DNA of 64,000 nucleotides. Origin: an uncultured Pseudomonadales bacterium (GTDB taxonomy: Bacteria > Pseudomonadota > Gammaproteobacteria > Pseudomonadales > Azotimanducaceae). A program made the translations under genes and the position numbers. The stretch spans positions 3,338,477 through 3,402,476 of the forward strand of contig OY282430.1 of NCBI GenBank assembly GCA_958296025.1, in the 5' to 3' direction. Below are positions 32,571 to 41,600 of the stretch, in pieces. Position 1 is the first letter of the stretch, and the number at the start of each line of letters is the position of its first letter. The notes beneath the pieces were generated by a model, which saw only the letters and a list, made by a program, of their open reading frames with translations, ran no database searches and was not told the origin of the DNA.

Positions 32571-35500
32571 ATGAGCCAACATCTGCATAAATTTCAAGAG
32601 CTTCTGCGCGAACTTTTCCAGTTCGACTGCGCAGATCTTGATTTCGGCATCTACCGCATCATGAACCACAAGCGGGATATCATTGAGCAGTTCATCATGG
32701 AGAAGCTACCGAAGCTGGTAGCCGACGAGCTTTCCACGGGGATGCTGGCGGAGCATGCGCGAATCGCGGAGGAACTAGAGAAGGTCGCAGTGCAGATCAA
32801 GGACATGATGGGCCAGAACGCAGTCGATGGGGACGGAAACTTGGACCCAAAGTGGAGTGAAACACCAGCGGGAGCCAAATACAACAGACTAAAGGCGAGA
32901 CTGGCCGGCGGACAGGACCGGGCGGGCACGGAAGCCACCGTTTTCAACCATCTGTACAACTTCTTCAGCCGCTACTACGAAGACGGAGACTTCATCTCCA
33001 AACGCCGCTATTCGAAGCGGGAGCGCTACGCCATTCCCTACAACGGCGAGGAAGTGCATCTGCATTGGGCCAACAAAGACCAATACTACGTCAAGACCGG
33101 CGAGCACTTCCGAAATTACACATTCAGATCCCGCGATGTCACCGTGCAATTCAAGGTGATGGATGCGGACGTTGAGCAAAACAACGTGAAAGGCGAGAAG
33201 CGGTACTTCTTGCCGCGCTATGAGGAGGTCTGTTGGAACGAGGAAACAGGCGCCGTGCTGATTCCGTTCGACTTTCGCCCCATGTCCGCATCGGAGCAAG
33301 CGGAAAACGGCAAGAACCATCTGCAGGAAGCCATCATTCGGCAAGCGGTGGCGGAAATCCCGAAACGCTTGGCAGGGGCAGCACCGGCGCTGGCGGCGTT
33401 AACCGCCGAACGCCATCGCAACGGCGACGACCCGATCACCTTCCTCGAATACCACTTGCGGCAGTACACGCGGCGCAACACGTCGGACTTCTTCATCCAC
33501 AAGGACTTAAAGCGGTTTCTCACGCGGGAACTGGATTTCTACCTGAAGAACGAGGTGGTGCAGCTGGACGGTCTGGAGACCGGCAGCGAAGCGCAAGCGG
33601 AGTCTTGGTTCCAAACCTTTCGGCTGCTGAAGTTGGCCGGTGGGCAGATCATCGACCTGTTGGACCAGATCGAGAGTTTCCAGAAGATGATTTGGGAGAA
33701 ACGAAAGTTTGTGACGGATGTGGAGTATTGGATTACTGTTGGTGGCATAAACGAGATGTGGTATCCCCAAATAGCGTCATGCGAGCCTCAGTGGAGGGAG
33801 TGGCGCGATCTGTTATCCATTGACGAACAAGAGCCACATCTATTCGACTCGACTAGTAGCAGCGAAGGGCGGGTCAGATTTCTTATCGAACATCCAACTC
33901 TAACTCTCGATACCAAGCACTTTGATCGGCATTTCGTCGATCAATTAGTGGCCGATGTGGACAACCTAGAAGAACAAGTAGACGGCCTACTATTGGAAAG
34001 CGACAATTTCCAGGCGCTAAGCATACTGTGCAGACTCTACGGCGAAAGGATTGGGTGCGTATATCTCGACCCGCCCTATAACACAGACGCTTCGCCGATT
34101 CTATATAAGAACGGATACAAGTCATCAAGCTGGGTTTCCCTTATGGACTGTCGTTTGCGGGCCACACGACGGTTAATGGATAGCAACGGAGTGTTGGCGG
34201 TTGCCATTGACGACGAACAACAGCGCGAACTTAGCTTTCTTCTTTCGAGCATCTTTGACGATAGACTGTTAGGAACAATGGCTGTCCGGTCCAACCCGTC
34301 TGGACGCCCAACTCAAACTGGCTATTCCGTATCGCATGAGTACCTTCTTTTTGCGGGTCAAGGACCGGGTTCCGCCATCGGACGCCTGCCGCCAACGCCG
34401 GCGCAACTGGCTCGTTTCTCTCAACAAGACGGCCAAGGCGTATTCGAATGGAGGAACCTTAGGAGAGAAGGTTCTAACTCTGATCGGTCTGCTCGGCCGG
34501 GTCTTTATTACCCAATATACATAACTCAGACGTCTATTCGAGTTCCTCCTATGACATGGCAAGAAGAGGAAAGCGAGTGGCGGATTGATGAGGAACCGGC
34601 CTCTGGCGAAAGTGTGGTCTGGCCAGTTAATGACGAAAGCGAACAGAAGACGTGGCGATGGGAGTGGAAGAAGACCATGGACTCTCTGGTGGAACTGTCA
34701 GTTCGTAAGAATCGGGCCGGAGACGCCTACGTCTACTATAAGCGGCGCCCACATGAGGAGGGTGTTGCAACCGCGTCCTGTTGGTTCGATGCAAAATACT
34801 CCGCAACCGAGCACGGTACGGCACTGTTGAAGGACATGTTCAGTAAATCCGAGTTTCCGTATCCTAAATCGATCCACGCTGTGTCGGATGCGTTGCTTAC
34901 GTCAGGTGCTTCTGCACCTGACAAGATCGTTCTTGATTATTTTGCAGGTTCCGGTACCACTGGCCATGCTGTAATTAATCTTAATCGAAGAGATGGCGGT
35001 CGGCGGAAATTTGTACTGGCTGAAGTAGGTCAATACTTTCAGTCGATTCTTGTACCTCGCCTCAAGAAGGCGATCTTCGCTCCAGACTGGCGAGATGGCA
35101 AGCCCGTTCGGTCAGCACTAAAGGAGGAAGCTGCACGCAGCCCTCGCATCATCAAATACATCCGCTTGGAAAGCTACGAAGACGCCCTGAACAACATCGA
35201 GTTTGACGACACCGGTGTGCAAACGGCCATGCTGTTGGAGGATTACGTCATCCAATACATGCTCAAGTGGGAGACCAAGAACAGCGCCACCCTGCTCAAT
35301 GTGGAAGCACTAGAGCGCCCGTTCGACTATCAGCTCGTCACCCACGCCAACGGCAACGCCGGCACCGCTAAGGCGGATGTCGCCGAGACCTTCAACTACC
35401 TGATCGGCCTGCGGGTGAAAACGCGCAAGGTGCATCACGACGACGGACGCCGGTACTTGGTCTATCGCGGCAACGTCGATAACCGCGAGGTTGTCGTGAT

Positions 35501-35678
35501 CTGGCGCGAAACGGAAGCCTGGGAAAAGGCGGACTATGTGCGCGACAAGGAGTTCGTCGCCAAGCACAAGCTCACGGACGGTGCGGATGAGGCGTTCGTT
35601 AACGGCGCCTCCCTCATTCGCTCGGCGAAGGCGTTGGAGCCGCTGTTCAACGAACGCATGTTCGAGCCGTTGGAGTAG
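32571..35678 (+). CDS. Type III-like DNA-methyltransferase (Mod)
   Basis: 1,035 residues. An N-terminal domain of about 350 residues precedes a beta-class adenine methyltransferase: motif IV VYLDPPYNTD near residue 500, a target-recognition region, then motif I DYFAGSGTTGHAV near residue 790. The protein methylates adenine in the recognition site and forms a complex with the downstream helicase-nuclease. The ATG at 32571 is preferred for its GGAG site; a GTG at 32559 is in frame. The central third (about 33.7-35.1 kb) is visibly lower in GC than the flanks, suggesting exchange of the recognition region. Stop is 3 bp before the next gene. Confidence 0.9.
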   Translation: MSQHLHKFQELLRELFQFDCADLDFGIYRIMNHKRDIIEQFIMEKLPKLVADELSTGMLAEHARIAEELEKVAVQIKDMMGQNAVDGDGNLDPKWSETPAGAKYNRLKARLAGGQDRAGTEATVFNHLYNFFSRYYEDGDFISKRRYSKRERYAIPYNGEEVHLHWANKDQYYVKTGEHFRNYTFRSRDVTVQFKVMDADVEQNNVKGEKRYFLPRYEEVCWNEETGAVLIPFDFRPMSASEQAENGKNHLQEAIIRQAVAEIPKRLAGAAPALAALTAERHRNGDDPITFLEYHLRQYTRRNTSDFFIHKDLKRFLTRELDFYLKNEVVQLDGLETGSEAQAESWFQTFRLLKLAGGQIIDLLDQIESFQKMIWEKRKFVTDVEYWITVGGINEMWYPQIASCEPQWREWRDLLSIDEQEPHLFDSTSSSEGRVRFLIEHPTLTLDTKHFDRHFVDQLVADVDNLEEQVDGLLLESDNFQALSILCRLYGERIGCVYLDPPYNTDASPILYKNGYKSSSWVSLMDCRLRATRRLMDSNGVLAVAIDDEQQRELSFLLSSIFDDRLLGTMAVRSNPSGRPTQTGYSVSHEYLLFAGQGPGSAIGRLPPTPAQLARFSQQDGQGVFEWRNLRREGSNSDRSARPGLYYPIYITQTSIRVPPMTWQEEESEWRIDEEPASGESVVWPVNDESEQKTWRWEWKKTMDSLVELSVRKNRAGDAYVYYKRRPHEEGVATASCWFDAKYSATEHGTALLKDMFSKSEFPYPKSIHAVSDALLTSGASAPDKIVLDYFAGSGTTGHAVINLNRRDGGRRKFVLAEVGQYFQSILVPRLKKAIFAPDWRDGKPVRSALKEEAARSPRIIKYIRLESYEDALNNIEFDDTGVQTAMLLEDYVIQYMLKWETKNSATLLNVEALERPFDYQLVTHANGNAGTAKADVAETFNYLIGLRVKTRKVHHDDGRRYLVYRGNVDNREVVVIWRETEAWEKADYVRDKEFVAKHKLTDGADEAFVNGASLIRSAKALEPLFNERMFEPLE

Positions 35679-35681
35679 GCG

Positions 35682-38600
35682 GTGCCGAGGCGCAAACGCT
35701 CCACGGGGCGGGCAGCCGGCGCAGCAACCCATGCTCAGCTGGAGAAACGCTTGGTTCTGCTGGCGTGGTTAAATCTGCGCTTTGGCTATGAAACCAATCA
35801 GGACCTTTTAGCCGATGTCAAGCAAGTTGCCGAAGGCTTCAATGCAGATGGCCGCAGCTATGTTGGCATTAGGTTGGAGTCCCGGGCAGGGGTACAGGTG
35901 GCGCGGGCTGATTTAGTCCGTTACGACGACAACATCCGCGCACATCTGCGGGCCATGAACGCCCGGCGCTCCAACCCCATCACCCTGCGCTACTTCCAGC
36001 ATCTCGCCGCGCTTTATACGGAAATTTACTTGGACTGGTTCTTTCACCGCCCCGGCACGTTGCTGGAGTCGCTGAATCACTTGGTGCTGGTGCGCAGCAC
36101 AGCAAGCCGGCATGTTCCCAACGATGCGCAGTTCAGGCCGGAGGACTTGCACAAGCTCGCTTTCTGGATGGCGACGGGCAGTGGCAAGACGCTGCTCATG
36201 CACCTGAACTACCGGCAATTCCTGCACTACAACACGCGGCTGCTGGACAACATCCTGCTCATCACGCCAAACGAAGGCTTGAGCGATCAGCACCTCGCGG
36301 AAATGAGCGCATCCGGCATTCCCTGCCAGCGCTTCAACCTGAACGACAGCGGCCTAATCCCCACGGGAGGAGACGCCATTCGCGTCATCGAGATCACCAA
36401 GCTGGTGGAGCGCAAACGGGGCGGCGGCGTCAGCGTTCCAGTGGAGGCGTTCGAGGGCAACAACCTCATTTTTGTGGATGAGGGGCACAAAGGTTCCGGC
36501 GGCGAGGCGTGGCGTGGCTATCGTCAGGCGCTGGGCGAAACGGGCTTCACGTTCGAGTACAGCGCCACCTTCGGCCAAGCGCTCACCGCCGCCCGCACGG
36601 ACGAGCTGACGGCGGAATACGGCAAGGCCATCGCCTTCGACTACTCCTACCGCTATTTCCACGGCGATGGCTTCGGGAAGGACTTCAACATTCTCAACCT
36701 GCAGGAGGAAGGCGAGCAGGAGGACACCGACCTGCTGCTGCTCGGCAACATGCTGGCCTTCTACGAGCAGAAATGCGTCTTCGCCAGCGACGCCAAAGCG
36801 CTGCATCCCTACAATCTGGAGAATCCGCTCTGGGTCTTCGTCGGCGGCACGGTGAATGCGGTTTACAGCCGCAACAAGCGCAAGCGGAGCGACGTGCTCG
36901 TCGTGGCCGCGTTTCTGCACCGTGTGTTAACGAATCCGCGCGGTTGGGCCGTCGCCGCCATCGAACGGCTCCTTGCGGGCAAAAGCGGCCTCAAGCGCCC
37001 GGATGGGGGGGACTTGTTCGCTGGCAAGTTCAGCCACATCCGCGGGCAGTCCGCCCAAGCCATCTATCAGGACATGCTCGCCCGGGTGTTGCATGCGCAG
37101 TCCAGCGACGTGCTGCAACTTGGCGTTGTCCGCAACGGCGGCGGCGAAATCGGCATGAAGGCGAGCAGCTCGAAGAACTACTTCGGGGTTATTTACATCG
37201 GCGACGTCAGCAGGTTCAGAGCGCTCGTGGCGGATCAGGAACCGGAAATTTCCGTGCTCGAAGAGGCCGTGCTCGGCTCCCTGTTCAACGGCATCGCCCA
37301 GCCAGACACCACCATCGAAGTGCTTATCGGTGCCAAAAAGTTCATGGAGGGCTGGAACTCCTGGCGCGTTTCCAGCATGGGGCTGCTGAATGTCGGACGC
37401 AAAGAGGGTGCGCAGATCATTCAGCTGTTCGGACGCGGCGTGCGGCTGCGGGGCAAAGGCAGGAGCCTGAAGCGCAGCGCGGCCTTGCCGGGGCCGCACC
37501 CTGAGCACGTTGGTCTGCTGGAGACGCTCAACATCTTCGCCATCCGTGCGGACTACATGGCGCAGTTCCGCAGCTACTTGGAGAGGGAGGACGTGCATGT
37601 CCAAGGCAGTGTGCAGCTGCCCTTGGCGATACGTCCGAACAAGGCGTTTCTGGATAAGGCGCTGGTGGCGCCCCGGGTGCCGGAAAACCGCGCCTTCGCC
37701 GTCGATGAGGATGCTGTGCTCGCGTTCGAGAAGGGCATTGAGGTGCGGGTGGACCTGTCACTTAAAGTGCAGACGCTCGCTGCCGGCGGCGGGGGGTTGA
37801 CCGAAGCAACCGCCCAAGCGGGCCACGGCCGGTGGATTCCCGCGGAAAGTCTGGATTTAGTGGACTGGCGGCGGGTTTATCTGGAGCTTCTGGACTACCG
37901 CGAGCACACGGAGTTCAACAATCTCGCCATCCGGCCGGAAGCGGCGCGAAGGATCATCGAAACCATCGATCCGTCCTGCTACGAACTGATTGCGGATGGC
38001 CGGCTTGTCCGGCCCGCAACCCTGGCGGACGCCGCCCGGCTAACGGAGGTGGTTGTCTCGATACTCAAGAAGTACATGGACAAGTTTTATCGTGTGCAGC
38101 AGGAACGCTGGGCGTCCCAGCACATGCGCTACATGCAAGTGCGCGAAAACGACGAGAACTTCCAGGATTACAAGATAAACGTGCCGCTCGGGGACGGCGA
38201 ACTGCTCGCCGCCATCGTCAGGCTGATAGGGGACGCCAAACGCATTTACGAACGGGAGACTCATGAGCTGCCGAACGTGCATTTCGACCGCCACCTGTAC
38301 CAACCGTTGCTCGTCGAGCGAAACTCCAGAGTGCAGGTCACCCCAGCCGCGCTGAACGAGAGCGAGCACCGCTTCGTGGAGGACTTGCGCCACTTCTGCC
38401 GCCGAGGGAAGGATGGCCTTCTTGCCGACAAGGAGCTTTTCCTGCTGCGCAATCAAGGCCGCGGCAAGGGCGTCGGGTTCTTCGACCAACGCGGCTTCTT
38501 CCCAGACTTCATTCTGTGGGTCAAGACGGACGCTGGGCAACGCATCGTCTTTATCGAGCCGCACGGGATGCTGCATGCCGAGTCCTACCGGCATGACGAC

Positions 38601-38846
38601 AAGGCGCGGCTGCATGAGGCCCTGCGGGAACTGGCGGGGCGGATGGCCGACCCCGACGCCAAGGCCGAAGTCCTCCTCGATTCCTACATCGTATCCGCCA
38701 CGGCTTATCAAGACCTGCGGCTAAGATACGATGACGGCAATTGGGACCGGGCGCGTTTCGCCGAAGCGCACATCCTGTTCCCCGAACGCAACGAGGGCTA
38801 TGACTATCTGGCGCGAATTATTTCCCCAAACGTCGCGCACACCTAA
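35682..38846 (+). CDS. Type III-like restriction helicase-nuclease (Res)
   Basis: 1,054 residues, GTG start 3 bp after mod. It is an SF2 helicase: Walker A MATGSGKTL near residue 163, DEGH box IFVDEGHKGSGG near 265, and motif VI-like IQLFGRGVRLRGKG near 582. The C-terminal domain (from about 900) has FFPDFILWV and, 20 residues on, IVFIEPHGM, the place of the PD-(D/E)XK site, but with His where Lys is usual. Together with Mod it should translocate and cut DNA lacking methylation. Whether the His variant still cleaves is uncertain. Confidence 0.88.
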   Translation: MPRRKRSTGRAAGAATHAQLEKRLVLLAWLNLRFGYETNQDLLADVKQVAEGFNADGRSYVGIRLESRAGVQVARADLVRYDDNIRAHLRAMNARRSNPITLRYFQHLAALYTEIYLDWFFHRPGTLLESLNHLVLVRSTASRHVPNDAQFRPEDLHKLAFWMATGSGKTLLMHLNYRQFLHYNTRLLDNILLITPNEGLSDQHLAEMSASGIPCQRFNLNDSGLIPTGGDAIRVIEITKLVERKRGGGVSVPVEAFEGNNLIFVDEGHKGSGGEAWRGYRQALGETGFTFEYSATFGQALTAARTDELTAEYGKAIAFDYSYRYFHGDGFGKDFNILNLQEEGEQEDTDLLLLGNMLAFYEQKCVFASDAKALHPYNLENPLWVFVGGTVNAVYSRNKRKRSDVLVVAAFLHRVLTNPRGWAVAAIERLLAGKSGLKRPDGGDLFAGKFSHIRGQSAQAIYQDMLARVLHAQSSDVLQLGVVRNGGGEIGMKASSSKNYFGVIYIGDVSRFRALVADQEPEISVLEEAVLGSLFNGIAQPDTTIEVLIGAKKFMEGWNSWRVSSMGLLNVGRKEGAQIIQLFGRGVRLRGKGRSLKRSAALPGPHPEHVGLLETLNIFAIRADYMAQFRSYLEREDVHVQGSVQLPLAIRPNKAFLDKALVAPRVPENRAFAVDEDAVLAFEKGIEVRVDLSLKVQTLAAGGGGLTEATAQAGHGRWIPAESLDLVDWRRVYLELLDYREHTEFNNLAIRPEAARRIIETIDPSCYELIADGRLVRPATLADAARLTEVVVSILKKYMDKFYRVQQERWASQHMRYMQVRENDENFQDYKINVPLGDGELLAAIVRLIGDAKRIYERETHELPNVHFDRHLYQPLLVERNSRVQVTPAALNESEHRFVEDLRHFCRRGKDGLLADKELFLLRNQGRGKGVGFFDQRGFFPDFILWVKTDAGQRIVFIEPHGMLHAESYRHDDKARLHEALRELAGRMADPDAKAEVLLDSYIVSATAYQDLRLRYDDGNWDRARFAEAHILFPERNEGYDYLARIISPNVAHT

Positions 38847-39085
38847 CTCTTGCCCAATCACTTGAGCAGCCAAAAGGCGAGCCGTCCGGTTGGATCACCT
38901 TGGCTGTCTCCCCGCCATTCGGAGCCTTCAAACAGGGCGGTGGCTATGCTGGGTGGAAGTTGGGCAAATGCGCCGCCGGGTCCCCGCTGCCCACCGCGAC
39001 CACCCGCATGACCAAGCGGCGGAAGCCCCATAGCACCCTGGCGCCAGCCTCTCAATGCAGGGACGGCAAGCCGCATGGCGGGTAT

Positions 39086-39159
39086 TGGAGGCTGAGGTCG
39101 GAATCGAACCGGCGTACACGGAGTTGCAGTCCGCTGCATAACCACTCTGCCACTCAGCC
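39086..39159 (-). tRNA. tRNA-Cys(GCA), with encoded CCA
   Basis: On the minus strand: acceptor GGCTGAG/CTCAGCC, anticodon stem and loop GGACTGCAACTCC with anticodon GCA, T-arm GCCGGTTCGATTCCGAC, discriminator T and CCA. All arms are intact. There is no copy of its 3' end in the flanks, so it is not an island anchor here. Confidence 0.95.
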
Positions 39160-39282
39160 CAAGCCGCACAGTAGGCAAAAGCCATTCTAGCCTGAGTGCC
39201 CCGCCCTTGTGAACGAGAAAGGGGCGGGCGTCATAGCCCTTCGGCTAGCTCGTGCAGATCGTGCCGGCGGATTCAGCAGGCC

Positions 39283-41307
39283 CTAATGGGTTTGGTTGAT
39301 CCCCTCGTACTGGGCATACTTCGGCAGCACTGGCGCCAGCACGTCAATCAAATCGCCGAGGTGGGCTGCGTAGTTGCGCCAGAAGTGGATGGATTTGGCG
39401 TAAATGGGCTGGCGCACTTGCTCGGAGCTGGCGGTGCGCACCGGGCGGTCCGTTTCGTGGAAGTTGACGCAGGCGTCCTGCCAAGGCAGGCCGCAGTAGT
39501 CCAGCAGGCGGCGCACCTGATTGTCGAAGTCCGTCACGAGGTCCTCGTACTGCACCGTTAGGACGCGGTCAGGCAGCACCCTATGCCAATAGTCCATCAT
39601 GCGCTGGTACTCGACGAAATACTCGCCGATGTCCGTTAAGTCATAGACGAAGGTTTGGCCCTTGGCGAACAGTTGGCGGTAGCAGCTTAGGGTGGAATCC
39701 AGGGGATAACGCCGGACGTCGATGATCTTGGCGTTGGGCAGGATGAGGTGCAGAAAGCCGATGGAAGGGAAGTTGTTGGGCATCTTGTCGATGAAGTGGG
39801 GGCGGTCCGTCTGCCGGTGCAGCTGGGCTTGGCGCAGATAGTCCTGGCCCAGCGCCTTGAGGTGCTGCGGACGCAGTTCGCGCACCGCGTGAGGGTAGTT
39901 GACGCCGTCGGCGCGGTTGCGGTTCAGCGAGGTCGCAACGCGGCCGAGGTAGGCCAGTTCCGAAGTGCCCTCGACCCAGCTGTGGCTGGCCAGAATCTGT
40001 TCGATCAGGGTGGAGCCGGAGCGCGGCAGCCCGACCACGAAGATGGGCGCTTCGTCCGCATGGCCCAAGCCGGTGTTGCGCTCCAGGAAGGGCTGGTCAA
40101 AGACCTCCATGATCTCGTCGTTGGTCACCTCGGTTTGCACCGGGTCGTAGTATTCCAGCTGGCGCTGCTTGGCGTTGCCCCGGGCGTAGTAGCCCCAAGC
40201 AGCGTCGAAGTCACCTTGGTCCTCGTGGGCCTTGGCCAGCGCGAACAGGAAGTTGACGGCGGACTGTTCGGCCAGTTGGTCCGTTCGCTCGAGGGCGGCC
40301 TGCATCTCGCGTATGTCGTCTTGCGCCAGTTGGTAGGTCTTTAGGTTGGCGAGACTCCAATAGCTCTCCCCATTGTCCGGCCGGATGCGGATGCACTCTC
40401 GATAAGCCTGCACGGCTTCCTCCTGACGGCCGACGGTCTTCAGCGTATGGCCCAAGCCCAGCCAAGCGCCGGCGTGCCTTGGCTGCAACTGCAGCACCCG
40501 GCGGTAGGACGCCAAGGCGTCAAAGGTGTGGCCGGCGGACGCCAAGGTGGAGGCGAGCAGGAAGCGCGGCTTGACGGCGGCGGGCTGCAGTTCAATGGTG
40601 CGCTGAAAGCAGTCGATGGCCTCCGCGTAGCGAAATTGCTCCTGGAGCAGTTGCCCCAAATCCAAGAAGGCCAGGGCGTAGTCAGGCGCTAGCGCAATGG
40701 CCTTCCTGAGCAGGACTTCCGCCTCCTCGACCTCGGATTTGCGCATCAAGACGCCTGCCAGCAACCGCATTGCATCGACGTCATTGGGGGTTTCGCGCAG
40801 CAAATGGCGGTACAGGCGGGCCGCCTCCTCGTGGCGTCCCGCCTTGTGGTGCTCGGCGGCCAAAGCCAACCTCTTGCGGCTTGGATTCAGGGCAAAGGCG
40901 GCCTCGAAGGCCGCGTCCGCCTCGGCACCCATGCCGGTCATGGACAGGGCGCGGCCCAAGGTGAAGAATGCCATTTCCGCTTGGGGGTCCAGCCGCGTGG
41001 CGGTTTTCAAACCCTCAACCGCTTCCTCCGCTCGCCCTTGTTCGACCAACAGATAGCCTAAGTCCTCATGGGGCTTGGCAAAGCTGGGCGCCAACTCAAT
41101 GGCCCGCCGCAGATGCCTCTCCGCGTCCTTGAATTGGCGCAACTTCAGCAGGACTGCGCCGAGCAAGGCCGTCATGTTCACGTCGCCCGGCGTACGCCGC
41201 AGGAAGTCCCGGCAATAAGTGGCGGCGGCACTGACCCGCCCCGCATGAACCAAATCGATCGCGTGGTTGAAAGCCGCCCGTGGCGAGAGTTGCGGACTGA
41301 TGCCCAT
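39283..41307 (-). CDS. TPR-repeat sulfotransferase
   Basis: 674 residues. Residues 1-385 are a row of about ten TPR repeats (for example AERHLRRAIELAPSFAKPHE, AIDCFQRTIELQPAAVKPR). The C-terminal 250 residues are a sulfotransferase: the PAPS 5'-phosphosulfate loop FVVGLPRSGSTLIEQIL near 423, then the 3'-phosphate region IIDVRRYPLDSTLSCYRQ and the FHETDRPVRTAS segment. No signal peptide or membrane segment is present, so it probably acts in the cytoplasm on a small molecule or a protein held by the TPRs. Such fusions are common in marine proteobacteria. Acceptor unknown. Confidence 0.88.
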   Translation of the reverse strand: MGISPQLSPRAAFNHAIDLVHAGRVSAAATYCRDFLRRTPGDVNMTALLGAVLLKLRQFKDAERHLRRAIELAPSFAKPHEDLGYLLVEQGRAEEAVEGLKTATRLDPQAEMAFFTLGRALSMTGMGAEADAAFEAAFALNPSRKRLALAAEHHKAGRHEEAARLYRHLLRETPNDVDAMRLLAGVLMRKSEVEEAEVLLRKAIALAPDYALAFLDLGQLLQEQFRYAEAIDCFQRTIELQPAAVKPRFLLASTLASAGHTFDALASYRRVLQLQPRHAGAWLGLGHTLKTVGRQEEAVQAYRECIRIRPDNGESYWSLANLKTYQLAQDDIREMQAALERTDQLAEQSAVNFLFALAKAHEDQGDFDAAWGYYARGNAKQRQLEYYDPVQTEVTNDEIMEVFDQPFLERNTGLGHADEAPIFVVGLPRSGSTLIEQILASHSWVEGTSELAYLGRVATSLNRNRADGVNYPHAVRELRPQHLKALGQDYLRQAQLHRQTDRPHFIDKMPNNFPSIGFLHLILPNAKIIDVRRYPLDSTLSCYRQLFAKGQTFVYDLTDIGEYFVEYQRMMDYWHRVLPDRVLTVQYEDLVTDFDNQVRRLLDYCGLPWQDACVNFHETDRPVRTASSEQVRQPIYAKSIHFWRNYAAHLGDLIDVLAPVLPKYAQYEGINQTH

Positions 41308-41600
41308 CTGTGCTGCGATGTTAAGGCATATTCAATATATCGGCTTGCCAAGCCATGCGCCACTGGCCGACGCGGCCCACGGCGCAAGCCAAGCGCGGCG
41401 AGCGGGAGGCAAAACAGCCTCTAACAGCCGCAGCCCATTGTAGATGGTTGGCGCAGGGGCGCGGCGGCGGCGCATGGCGTATGCTAAACAGCTAGCCGCT
41501 GGTGCGTGACCCGTTGCTTGAGCGCAGGATGGCCCCGACCACCAGGGTTCAGGCGACTCGCTCGGCACGCCCAAGGGCTAGTGGGCAAGCATGAGGGTGC
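41308..41600. other. Divergent intergenic region
   Basis: It separates the sulfotransferase gene (minus) from the oxidoreductase operon (plus). No gene seen. It should carry both promoters, but I cannot assign convincing boxes. Confidence 0.4.

Noticed and set aside
39198-39231. GC-rich inverted repeat after the sulfotransferase gene as a terminator
   Set aside because: The stem is only about 7 bp and no T tract follows on either strand.
39086-39280. tRNA-Cys as a second island anchor
   Set aside because: No repeat of its 3' end, no integrase and no composition shift beside it.
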